The position numbers and the translations under genes were made by a program. The notes beneath the pieces are model-generated. The model saw only the letters and a list, made by a program, of their open reading frames with translations. It made no database searches and had not been told where the DNA came from. Of a stretch of 64,000 nucleotides of DNA, positions 42,736-51,300 are shown piece by piece. Position 1 is the stretch's first letter, and each line of letters opens with the position of its first letter. Source of the stretch: Umezawaea beigongshangensis (lineage in GTDB: Bacteria > Actinomycetota > Actinomycetes > Mycobacteriales > Pseudonocardiaceae); the NCBI RefSeq assembly GCF_016464305.1, contig NZ_JAEIOJ010000003.1, positions 595,726 through 659,725 on the forward strand, written 5' to 3'.

Positions 42736-43355
42736 CCGGGCACCCGTGCGACCCGGTGACGAACGCGCACCTCGACGGGCTCGCCGACACGCTGACCGGT
42801 CTGCGCTCGCAGGCGGCGACCCTGAACCGCTGGGCCGCCGTCCTCGCGACGAGGCTGGGCGCCGGTGGGCGGCTGCTGGCCGCGGGCAACGGCGGGTCGG
42901 CGGCGGAGGCGCAGCACCTCACGGCGGAGCTGGTCGGCCGGTTCCGCGACGACCGCAGGCCGTTCTCCGCGCTGGCGCTGTGCTCCGAGACCTCCAGCCT
43001 CACCGCCATCGGCAACGACTACGGCTACGACGAGGTCTTCGCCCGCCAGGTGACCGCGCACGGCAGGCCGGGCGACGTGCTCGTCCTGCTGTCGACCAGC
43101 GGGCACAGCCGGAACCTGCTGCGCGCGGCCCAGGCGGCCGACGAGTGCGGGCTCACCTCGTGGGCCTTCACCGGGCCGGGGCCCAACCCGCTCGCCGACG
43201 CCGTGCACGAGGCCGTGTGCCTGCCTGGCGCCGGCACCAACGTGCAGGAGGCGCAGCTCGTCGCCGTGCACCTGCTGTGCACCGCGTTCGAGGCCGCTCT
43301 GTCCACTTCGGACGACGAGGCGCGGCCGGTGTCCTCGTCGCGGAGGGCGTCGTGA
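42732..43355 (+). CDS. gmhA: GmhA-like phosphoheptose isomerase (SIS domain)
   Basis: A 207-residue sugar isomerase-domain protein that would convert sedoheptulose 7-phosphate into D-glycero-D-manno-heptose 7-phosphate, the first step of heptose activation. GmhA features are AGNGGSAAEAQHLTAELVGRF, ETSSLTAIGNDYGYDEVFARQV, LLSTSGHSRNLLRAA and the C-terminal TNVQEAQLVAVHLLCTAFE, where glutamine and histidine of the active site sit. The C-terminus is extended by an acidic/basic tail. The ATG overlaps the GT4 stop and its stop overlaps the second hldE-like GTG. Confidence 0.93.
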   Translation: MTGHPCDPVTNAHLDGLADTLTGLRSQAATLNRWAAVLATRLGAGGRLLAAGNGGSAAEAQHLTAELVGRFRDDRRPFSALALCSETSSLTAIGNDYGYDEVFARQVTAHGRPGDVLVLLSTSGHSRNLLRAAQAADECGLTSWAFTGPGPNPLADAVHEAVCLPGAGTNVQEAQLVAVHLLCTAFEAALSTSDDEARPVSSSRRAS

Positions 43356-44704
43356 GGCTCGTCGTCGTCGGTGACGCGCTGCTCGACGTCGACGTCGAGG
43401 GCACCGTCGAGCGGGTGTGCCCGGACGCGCCGGTGCCGGTGCTCGACGTGGACCGGGAGCACGTGCGGCCCGGTGGAGCCGGGCTCGCCGCCGCGCTCGC
43501 CGCCGCCGACGGGGTGGACGTCGTGCTGGTGGCGCCGCTGGCCGACGACGCCGACGGCGCCCGGCTGCGCGAGGCGCTCGACGGCGTGCCCGCGGTGTTC
43601 GGCCGCAGCGCCGCCCCCACGACGGTGAAGACGAGGCTGCGCAGCTCCGGCCGGTCCATCGCCAGGATCGACCGGAGCGGTGGCGGCGAACCGCCCGTGC
43701 TCACCGGGGACGCGCTGGACGCCGTGCGCTCCGCGGACGCCGTGCTGGTCGCCGACTACGGCCGGGGAACGGCCGCCGACCCGCGGTTGCGCGACCTGCT
43801 CGGCGCGCTCGCGCGGCACGTGCCGGTCGTGTGGGACCCGCACCCGCGCGGCCCGCGCCCCGTCCCGTGCGCCCGGCTCGTCACGCCCAACCTGTCCGAG
43901 GCGCTGGCCGCGTGCCGCGTCCGGGACACCGATCAGCAGACCGTCGAGCACGTCGCCGCCCGGTTGCGCACCGCGTGGCGGGCCCGCGCCGTCGCCGTGA
44001 CGCTCGGGGCCGGCGGCGCGCTGCTGCACCAGGGCGGTGCGCCGATCGCCGTGCCCGCCCCGCCGGTCACGGTGCTCGACCCGTGCGGCGCGGGCGACCG
44101 CTTCGCCGTCACCGCCGCGGTGCGGCTGATGCGCGGGGACACCGCCGACGAGGCCGTCACCGCCGCCGTCACCGCGGCGGGGGAGTTCCTGGAGCGCGGC
44201 GGCGCCTCCGGCTTCAGCGCCGGGCCGGCGGCCGCCGCGGAGCCGCGCGGCACCTCCGCGTTCGACGTCGTGGCCCGCACCAGGGCGCGCGGTGGCACCG
44301 TCGTCGCCACCGGCGGCTGCTTCGACCTGCTGCACGCCGGGCACGCCCGCACCCTGGCCGCCGCCCGCTCGCTCGGTGACTGCCTGGTGGTGTGCCTGAA
44401 CTCCGACGCGTCCGTGCGCCGCCTCAAGGGCGAGGAGCGCCCCCTCAACGGCCAGCGCGAGCGCGCCGAGGTGCTGGCCGCGCTGAGCAGCGTCGACGCC
44501 GTCGTGGTGTTCGACGAGGACACCCCGGAGGAGGTCCTGCGCGGCCTGCGGCCCGACGTGTGGGTCAAGGGCGGCGACTACTCGGCGGACGCGCTGCCGG
44601 AGGCCGCCGTCGTGCGCGGCTGGGGCGGTCGCACGGTCGTCGTCCCCTACCACCCCGGCCGGTCGACGACCCGGCTGGTCACCGCACGGCACCGGACGAG
44701 CTGA
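43352..44704 (+). CDS. Second HldE-like kinase/nucleotidyltransferase with altered kinase motif
   Basis: A 450-residue paralogue of the enzyme at 36448. The C-terminal nucleotidyltransferase looks intact (ATGGCFDLLHAGHARTL, NSDASVRRLKGEERPL, VKGGDYSADALPEAAVV). The PfkB domain retains GDALLDVDVEG, TPNLSEAL and the catalytic DPCGAGDRF. In the sugar-binding block, GGAAN of HldE is replaced by GGAGLAAAL, losing the conserved asparagine, and the R-Q-L-R-D segment reads SSGRSIARID. It may accept a different sugar or be weak as a kinase and act mainly as a nucleotidyltransferase. GTGA overlap with gmhA. Confidence 0.88.
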   Translation: MRLVVVGDALLDVDVEGTVERVCPDAPVPVLDVDREHVRPGGAGLAAALAAADGVDVVLVAPLADDADGARLREALDGVPAVFGRSAAPTTVKTRLRSSGRSIARIDRSGGGEPPVLTGDALDAVRSADAVLVADYGRGTAADPRLRDLLGALARHVPVVWDPHPRGPRPVPCARLVTPNLSEALAACRVRDTDQQTVEHVAARLRTAWRARAVAVTLGAGGALLHQGGAPIAVPAPPVTVLDPCGAGDRFAVTAAVRLMRGDTADEAVTAAVTAAGEFLERGGASGFSAGPAAAAEPRGTSAFDVVARTRARGGTVVATGGCFDLLHAGHARTLAAARSLGDCLVVCLNSDASVRRLKGEERPLNGQRERAEVLAALSSVDAVVVFDEDTPEEVLRGLRPDVWVKGGDYSADALPEAAVVRGWGGRTVVVPYHPGRSTTRLVTARHRTS

Positions 44705-44717
44705 AGGGAACCGGAGC

Positions 44718-45410
44718 ATGGAGCTCGGAACGATTCTGATCACCGGGGGAGCCTCCGGGCTCGGCGCCGCCCTCGTGCACGCCGTGCACGCGGCCGGTGG
44801 CCGAGCCGCCGTGCTGGACAAGGCGGCTCCCGACGCGCGGGTTCCGGTCTCGGACTTCGAGGCGGTCGACCTGTCCGACACCCGTGCCGCCGAGCGGGCC
44901 GTCGCCGACGTGGCCGAGCGCGCCGGTGGTCTCGACGGCGTCGTCACGGCGGCGGGCATCGACTCCTGCGGCGCGCTGGACACCGTCGCGGCCACCGACT
45001 GGGAACGCGTGGTGCAGGTCAACCTGCTGGGCACGGCCGCCGTCGTGCGCGCGGCGCTGCCGCACCTGAAGACGAGCCGGGGACGCGTCGTCACCATCGC
45101 CTCCACCCTCGGCGTCAAGGCGGTCGGCGACGCGACCGCCTACTGCGCCTCGAAGTTCGGCGTCGTCGGCTTCACCCGCGCGCTGGCCGCCGAGACCGCC
45201 GGGCAGGTCGGCGTGACCCTGGTGATCCCCGGCGGCATGAACACCCGCTTCTTCGACGACCGCACCGAGCAGTACCGCCCGCAGGACACCAGCAAGCTCA
45301 ACTCCCCGCACGACGTGGCCTCGGTGATCCTCACCGCGCTGCGCCAACCGCCCGGCTGCGAGATCCGCGAACTCGTCGTGTGCCACGAGGAGGAGCCGTC
45401 GTGGCCGTAG
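44718..45410 (+). CDS. Short-chain dehydrogenase/reductase in the heptose cluster
   Basis: A 230-residue classical SDR with ILITGGASGLGAALVHAV, the NNAG-equivalent TAAGID, the serine in TIASTLGVKAVG and the YCASKFGVVGFTRALAAE catalytic pair. It is not an HldD-type epimerase, which would be an extended SDR of over 300 residues with YxxxK in another context. It might reduce or epimerise a keto-sugar or work with the aldehyde dehydrogenase that follows. The ATG follows the hldE-like stop by 13 nt. Its stop lies inside the next gene (10-nt overlap). Confidence 0.9.
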   Translation: MELGTILITGGASGLGAALVHAVHAAGGRAAVLDKAAPDARVPVSDFEAVDLSDTRAAERAVADVAERAGGLDGVVTAAGIDSCGALDTVAATDWERVVQVNLLGTAAVVRAALPHLKTSRGRVVTIASTLGVKAVGDATAYCASKFGVVGFTRALAAETAGQVGVTLVIPGGMNTRFFDDRTEQYRPQDTSKLNSPHDVASVILTALRQPPGCEIRELVVCHEEEPSWP

Positions 45411-46777
45411 GCGAACTCCTGAACTCCACCGGGCGGCGGCACCTGGAGATCCGCAGCCCCTTCGACGGCTCGCCGGTCGGCTCGCTGCCGGTGGCGACCG
45501 AGCGGGAGGTGGCGGACGCCCTGGTCGCCGCGCGCCGCGCGTTCCCCGGCTGGGCGCGCACCCCGGCCGCCGAGCGCGGCGCGGCGCTGCACGCGGCGGC
45601 GACCGCACTGCGCGAACGCGCCGACGACCTCGCCGAGGTCAACCGCGCCGAGACGGGCAAACCCGCGGACGACGCCCGCGGCGGTGTCCTCGCCGGAGCG
45701 TCCACACTGGACCAGTACGCCGAGCTGGGACCGCTGCGCGGCGGGCGCACCCTGCTGGGCGACCGGGGCGCGACGGACTTCGCCGTGCCCGAGCCGCGCG
45801 GTGTCGTCGTCGTGCTCAGCCCGTGGAACGACCCGGTCGCCGTCGCCTGCGGACTCCTGGGCGCGGCCCTGGTCACCGGCAACACCGCCGTGCACAAGCC
45901 CAGCGAGCGCTGCCCGCGCACCGGGCAGCTCCTGCACGAGGTGCTCGCGCCGCACGTCCCGGACGACGTGCTGCGCCACCTCGTCGGGGACGCCCCCGTC
46001 GGGGAGGCGCTGTGCGCCAGCGGCGACGTGGACCTCGTGGCGCACGTCGGCAGCACCGCCGCCGGTCGCGCCGTCGCCGCCCGCGCCGCCGCCACCGGCG
46101 CGAAGGTGCTGCTGGAGAACGGCGGCAACGACGCGCTGATCGTCGACGCCGGAGTGGACCCGCTGTGGGCCGCGGAGCAGGCCGCGCTCGGCGCGTTCGC
46201 CAACGCCGGGCAGATCTGCACCTCGGTCGAGCGGATCTACGTGCACCGCGCCGTCGCCGAGGACGTCACCCGCGCCCTGGTGGAGCTGGCGGGGCGCTGG
46301 TCCCAGCCGCTGGTGGACCGGCGTCACCGCGAGCACGTGCACTCCCACGTCGCCGACGCGGTCGACCACGGCGCGCGCGTGCTCACCGGCGGAGCCGTCC
46401 CGGACGGGCCCGGCTCGCACTACCCGGCCACCGTGCTCGCCGGCTGCACGCCCACCATGCTGGTGCTGCGCGAGGAGACGTTCGGCCCCGTCGCGCCGAT
46501 CCGGGTCGTGCCGGACTTCGCCGCGGGACTCGCCGAGGCGTGCGCCGACGAGTACGGACTCGCCGCCACGGTGCTCACCGACTCCACCGCGCACGCCCAG
46601 GAGGCGTGGCGCGCTCTGCCGGTCGGCACCGTCAAGATCAACGCGGTGTTCGGCGGCGCCCCCGGCGGCGCGGCCCAGCCCCGGCGGGCCAGCGGCTCCG
46701 GGTACGGCTACGGCCCCGAGCTGCTGGACGAGATGACCACGACCAAGGTGGTGCACTGGGAGCCGCCGTGTCCCTGA
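45401..46777 (+). CDS. Aldehyde dehydrogenase family protein
   Basis: A 458-residue NAD(P)-dependent aldehyde dehydrogenase. The catalytic cysteine is in NAGQICTSVERIYVH and the general-base glutamate in LLENGGNDALIV. LSPWNDPVAVACGLLGAALVTGNTAVHKPSE is the cofactor segment and EETFGPVAPI the C-terminal motif. It would oxidise an aldehyde to an acid. Its tight place between an SDR and a GT9 gene suggests a function on a sugar or on the acceptor lipid. The GTG at 45401 has GAGGAGGAG 6 nt upstream. It overlaps both neighbours by 10 nt. Confidence 0.92.
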   Translation: MAVGELLNSTGRRHLEIRSPFDGSPVGSLPVATEREVADALVAARRAFPGWARTPAAERGAALHAAATALRERADDLAEVNRAETGKPADDARGGVLAGASTLDQYAELGPLRGGRTLLGDRGATDFAVPEPRGVVVVLSPWNDPVAVACGLLGAALVTGNTAVHKPSERCPRTGQLLHEVLAPHVPDDVLRHLVGDAPVGEALCASGDVDLVAHVGSTAAGRAVAARAAATGAKVLLENGGNDALIVDAGVDPLWAAEQAALGAFANAGQICTSVERIYVHRAVAEDVTRALVELAGRWSQPLVDRRHREHVHSHVADAVDHGARVLTGGAVPDGPGSHYPATVLAGCTPTMLVLREETFGPVAPIRVVPDFAAGLAEACADEYGLAATVLTDSTAHAQEAWRALPVGTVKINAVFGGAPGGAAQPRRASGSGYGYGPELLDEMTTTKVVHWEPPCP

Positions 46778-47946
46778 TCTTCGTGGGCCCGGCGTTCCCG
46801 CACCCGGCCGCCGACCGGGGTGCGCCGATCGACTGGGGCGCGGTGCGGCGTGTGCTGCTCGTCCGGCCGGACAACCTCGGGGACGTGGTGATGCTGACCC
46901 CGGCGGTGCGGGCGCTGGCCCGTGCCGCCCCGCGGGCGGAGCTGGTGCTGCTCGCCTCACCGGCCGGGGCGGCGCTCGCCCCGCTGCTGCCGCGCCTGCA
47001 CCGCGTCCGCGCGGTGTCGCCGTCCTGGCAGGACGCCTCCGGATCGGGGCGCACCGACGTGGCCGGGGAACGGGCGCTGGTGGACCTGCTCGTGCGGGAG
47101 GCCCCGGACGTGATGCTGGTGTTCACCTCGCACGGCCAGTCGCCGTGGCCCGCCGCGCACGCCGGGATGCTCGCCGGGATCGGCGTGCGGGCCGTGCAGT
47201 CCACCGAGTTCGGCGGGGCCGTGGCCACCCACTGGGTCAGCCCGCCGCCGGAGACCGCCCACCAGGTCGACCGCTGCCTGCACCTGCTGGCCGCGCTCGG
47301 CGTGCCGTCGGCCGGCACCGAGCTGGAGCTGCGCGTGCCGCCGGACGCGCGCCGCGCCGCCGCCGACGTGCTCGCCGCCGCCGGGGTAGGGGAGGCGGAC
47401 CCGTTCGTCCTGCTCGCCCCCGGCGCGTCCTGCTCGTCGCGCCGCTACGACCCGCTGCGCTTCGCCGAGGCGGCCCGCTCGATCGCCGTGCCGGGACGGC
47501 CCGTGCTCGTCACCGGGTCTCCGCGCGAGACCGACCTCGTCCGGTCCGTCGTGGACGCCGCGGCCCGCCCCGGCGTGCGTCCCCTCGGGGACGTCGACGT
47601 GCCCGCGCTGGCCGCCGTCGTCGACCGCGCCGATCTCGTGATCTGCAACAACTCCGGACCCCTGCACCTCGCCGACGCCGCGGGCACCCCCGTCGTCGTC
47701 ACCTGGGCCGGCACCGAGCGGCTCACCGACATGCCCCCGCGGCACGTGCCGCACACCTCCCTGCAACGTCGCGTGCCCTGCTCGCCGTGCCGCCAGTTCC
47801 GCTGCCCGTTCTCCCTGGAGTGCCTGGACGTGCCCGCGGCGGAGGTCGCCGACGCGGCGTCCGCGCTGCTGGAGGCGGCAGGGGTTTCACGACTCGCCGG
47901 ACGGGGAACGTCCCTGCGGACGTGGGTTGAGAAGGGGTGGACGTGA
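46768..47946 (+). CDS. GT9-family (heptosyltransferase-like) glycosyltransferase
   Basis: The third GT9 enzyme of the cluster, 392 residues, with a 25-residue extension before the fold. The N-terminal motif VLLVRPDNLGDVVMLTPAVRALARAAPRAEL is the best preserved of the three. Donor-side motifs are VLLAPGASCSSRRYDPLRFAEAARSI, VLVTGSPRETDLVRSVVDAA and ICNNSGPLHLADAAGTPVVVTWAGTE. The cysteine cluster RRVPCSPCRQFRCPFSLECLDVP near the C-terminus is typical of this group. It is the last gene of the run; its stop overlaps the STAS gene start. Confidence 0.92.
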   Translation: MSLIFVGPAFPHPAADRGAPIDWGAVRRVLLVRPDNLGDVVMLTPAVRALARAAPRAELVLLASPAGAALAPLLPRLHRVRAVSPSWQDASGSGRTDVAGERALVDLLVREAPDVMLVFTSHGQSPWPAAHAGMLAGIGVRAVQSTEFGGAVATHWVSPPPETAHQVDRCLHLLAALGVPSAGTELELRVPPDARRAAADVLAAAGVGEADPFVLLAPGASCSSRRYDPLRFAEAARSIAVPGRPVLVTGSPRETDLVRSVVDAAARPGVRPLGDVDVPALAAVVDRADLVICNNSGPLHLADAAGTPVVVTWAGTERLTDMPPRHVPHTSLQRRVPCSPCRQFRCPFSLECLDVPAAEVADAASALLEAAGVSRLAGRGTSLRTWVEKGWT

Positions 47947-48296
47947 AGGGCAGTGCATACGGTGCGGGCGGGCAACCGCTCACCCTGCGCGCCGAGCGGG
48001 AGGTCGTGCGAGTCGCGGGAGAGGTGGACGCGACGAGCGCCGACCGGCTGGCCGAGGCGCTGACCAGGGCGATCGCGAAGTTCGACGTGGTGGTGGCCGA
48101 TCTCGGAGCGGTGACGTTCCTCGGCTCGGCCGGGTTGGCGGTGCTCGTCAAGGTGCACAACGAGGCGCGGGCGCGAGGTGGTGCGCTGCGGGTGGTGGCC
48201 ACGACTCCGGCGGTGCTCGTCGTGCTGTCGGCGACCCTGCTGCACAATGTGCTCTCGGTACACGGTTCGGTACCGGAGGCCCTGGAGGCCGACTGA
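47943..48296 (+). CDS. STAS-domain anti-sigma factor antagonist
   Basis: A 117-residue protein of the SpoIIAA/RsbV type. It has LTLRAEREVVRVAGEVDATSADRLAEAL and the phosphorylation loop VTFLGSAGLAVLVKV, where the serine is the predicted site. The GTG at 47943 has AAGGGG 5 nt upstream; a GTG at 47937 is an alternative. It would be phosphorylated by an RsbW-like kinase and dephosphorylated by a PP2C phosphatase, releasing a sigma factor or other partner. The large protein after it carries both kinase and phosphatase activities, so they probably form a partner-switching module. It slightly overlaps the end of the GT9 gene. Confidence 0.9.
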   Translation: MKGSAYGAGGQPLTLRAEREVVRVAGEVDATSADRLAEALTRAIAKFDVVVADLGAVTFLGSAGLAVLVKVHNEARARGGALRVVATTPAVLVVLSATLLHNVLSVHGSVPEALEAD

Positions 48297-48398
48297 TCCG
48301 GAGCCCGGTTGGTGCCGGGCTCCGCGGGGAAGCCTCACGCTGATCGCGCCGGGGTCGGGCCGGCCCCGCGGTCGCGTGTGAACAGCGAGGAGGCGCGG

Positions 48399-51300
48399 GT
48401 GCCGGGGAAACTGTCGTTGACATCCCTGGGCGAGATGGGTTCGGCGATCGCCGGGAAGGACTGGGCGTCCACGCCGATCGGGCCGATCGAGCAGTGGCCG
48501 CGCGGACTCCGGACGGCGATCAGCACGTGCCTGCCGTCCAGAATCCCCATGCTGCTGTGGTGGGGGCCGACCCTGGTGCAGCTCTACAACGACGCCTACC
48601 AGCCCTTCCTCGGTGACAAGCACCCCGCGTCGCTCGGCCAGCCCGCCGCGGAGTGCTGGGCCGAGGCGTGGCACGAGCTGGGACCGATGGCCGACGGCGT
48701 GCTCGCGGGCGGTGAGGCCACCTACTCGGAGAACCAGCTCCTCTTCATCAACCGCCACGGCTACCTGGAGGAGACGTACTGGACGTTCTCCTACAGCCCG
48801 ATCCTCGACGACGACGGCGCCGTGCAGGGCATCTTCGTCGCCACCAGCGACACGACCCGCCGGGTGCTGTCGGAGCGGCGGCTGCGCACCGTGCGCGAGC
48901 TGGGCGCGGTGTCCACCACCGAGGTCGGCTCGGCCGCCGAGGCGTGCCGCGCCGTGCTGGACGTGCTGGCCGGGCACCGCACCGACGTGCCGTTCGCGCT
49001 CGCCCACCTGTTCGACGACGACGGCGACGACGCCGCGCTCGTGGCGTCCTACGGCATCGCCGCGGACGAGGACGCCGCGTCGGCCGTGCTCCCGCGCGCC
49101 CTCGTCGACCCCGCGCTGAGGGAGGTCGCCACCACCCGGAGCCCGCGCCTGATCAGCGGGCTGCGCGAGCACGTGGCGGCGGGCTTCGAGGCGGACGGCG
49201 CCCTCGGGTCCGCCGTTCCCGACCAGGCGATGGTGCTGCCCCTGACGGCCAGCGGACACACCGGGGTGCTGGGGGTGCTGGTGCTGGCCATCAGCCCCTA
49301 CCGCGCGGTCAACGAGGACTACCTGGGCTTCTTCGACCTCGTCAGCGGCCAGGTCTCCACGGCCCTCACCGACGCCCTCGCCTACGTGGCCGAGCGGGAG
49401 CGGTCGGCCGCGCTGGCCGAGCTGGACCGAGCCAAGAGCGACTTCTTCGCCAACGTCAGCCACGAGCTGCGCACCCCGCTCACCCTCATCGCCGGTCCGG
49501 CCGCCGACGCGCTGGCCGACACCGCCGCGCCGCTGCTCCCGGCGCAGCGCCAGCGGCTGGAGCTGATCCAGCGCAACGCGCGGCTGCTGCGCAGGCTCGT
49601 GGACGAGCTGCTCGACTTCGCCCGGATCGAGGCGGGCGGGCTGCAACCCCGGTTCAGCGTCATCGACCTCGCCGAGCTGACCCGCGAGATCACCGAGTCC
49701 TTCGCCCCCGCCGTGCTGCGGGCCGGGCTGGGCCTGGAGGTCGACTGGTCGGAGCTGTCCCGACCGGCCGTGGTCGACGTGGACATGTGGGAGAAGATCC
49801 TGCTCAACCTGCTGTCCAACGCGGTGAAGTACACCCCGAGGGGCGGCGTGCGCGTGTCGCTGGCGCAGGACGGCGACCACGCCGTGCTGCGCGTGGCCGA
49901 CACGGGCGTGGGCGTGCCCGCCGACGAGCTGCCGCTGCTGTTCCAGCGCTTCCACCGGGTGCGCAGCACGCGGGGCCGCTCGCACGAGGGCGCCGGCATC
50001 GGCCTCGCCCTGGTGCGCGAGCTGGTCGCGCTGCACGGCGGCACCGTCTCCGCGACGTCCGCCGAGGGCGCGGGCGCGACGTTCACCGTGCGCGTGCCGC
50101 TGGACTCCACCGCGGCGCGGGACGCCCCCGAGGACACCACCGCGGATGCGCGCAGCCCGCTGGCCGGCGCCTACCTGGAGGAGGCGCTGCGCTGGAGCGC
50201 CGCCGACGAACCGGAGGCGCCAGCCGAGGACGACGACGCCGATCCGGCCAGGGCCGTGGTGCTGGTCGTCGAGGACAACGTCGACATGCGCGGGCTGCTG
50301 ACCCGCCTGCTGCGCCCGCACTACCGGGTGCTGCTCGCCGGAGACGGCAGGGCCGGCCTGGCCGCGGCCCGCGAACACCGGCCGGACCTGGTGCTCAGCG
50401 ACGTGATGATGCCCGAGCTGGACGGCCTGGGCCTGCTGCACGCGCTGCGCCGCGACCCGACCACCGCCGCGATCCCCGTGGTGTTCCTGTCCGCCCGCGC
50501 GGGCGAGGACGCCGCCGTCGTGGGGCTCGACGCGGGCGCCGACGACTACCTGCCCAAGCCGTTCTCCACCCACGAGCTGATCGCCCGCGTCCGCGCGAAC
50601 GTCGAGCTGTCCCGCCTGCGCCGCGGTGAGGCCGAGTTCCGCCGCGCGCTCGTCGACTCCCTGCAGGAGGGCTTCTTCGTCGCCGACCACACCGGGGCGA
50701 TCGTCGAGATCAACAGCGCGTGGGCGAGCATCACCGGCTACGGACCCGAGAGCCTGCCCCACCTGGCCCCGTACCCGTGGCTGGCGGACCCGGAGACCCG
50801 GCCCGACCTGCGCTCGTCGCAGGACGAGGCCATGAACCGGCTGGCGGAGGACGGCTGCGGCGACTTCGTCATCCCGCTGTGCCACCGCGACGGCCACGTC
50901 CTCTGGGTGGCGCTGAGCTCCAACTCCATCGAGGGCGACGGCGGCCGGATCTTCGTGGGCACCCTCCGCGACGTGACGGCGGAGCGGTCGGCGGCGCTGC
51001 GCCAGTCGGCCCTGCACGGCTTCGCCGTCGCGCTCGCCGCCGCCACCGACGTCACCGAGGTCCTCGACGCCGGGATCGCCGGACTGCGTCCCGTCCTCGG
51101 GGCGTCCAGCGCCGTGGCCGCGGTGTGGCCCTCCGACGCCGACGACGGCGTGATCGTCGGCGCCCCCTCCGGCGGGTTCGCCGACCTGCCGCCGATGATC
51201 GCCGCCGCGCTGGACGACGCGCGGCGGCACCCCGTCGCGTCGGTCAACGCGACGCCGGGGCCCGGCGGGGAGGGCGTGCTCGGACTGGCCGCCCCGCTCG

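Noticed and set aside
44718-45410. HldD-type ADP-heptose epimerase
   Set aside because: The protein is a short classical SDR with YCASK and TGGASGLG motifs; HldD is an extended SDR of over 300 residues.
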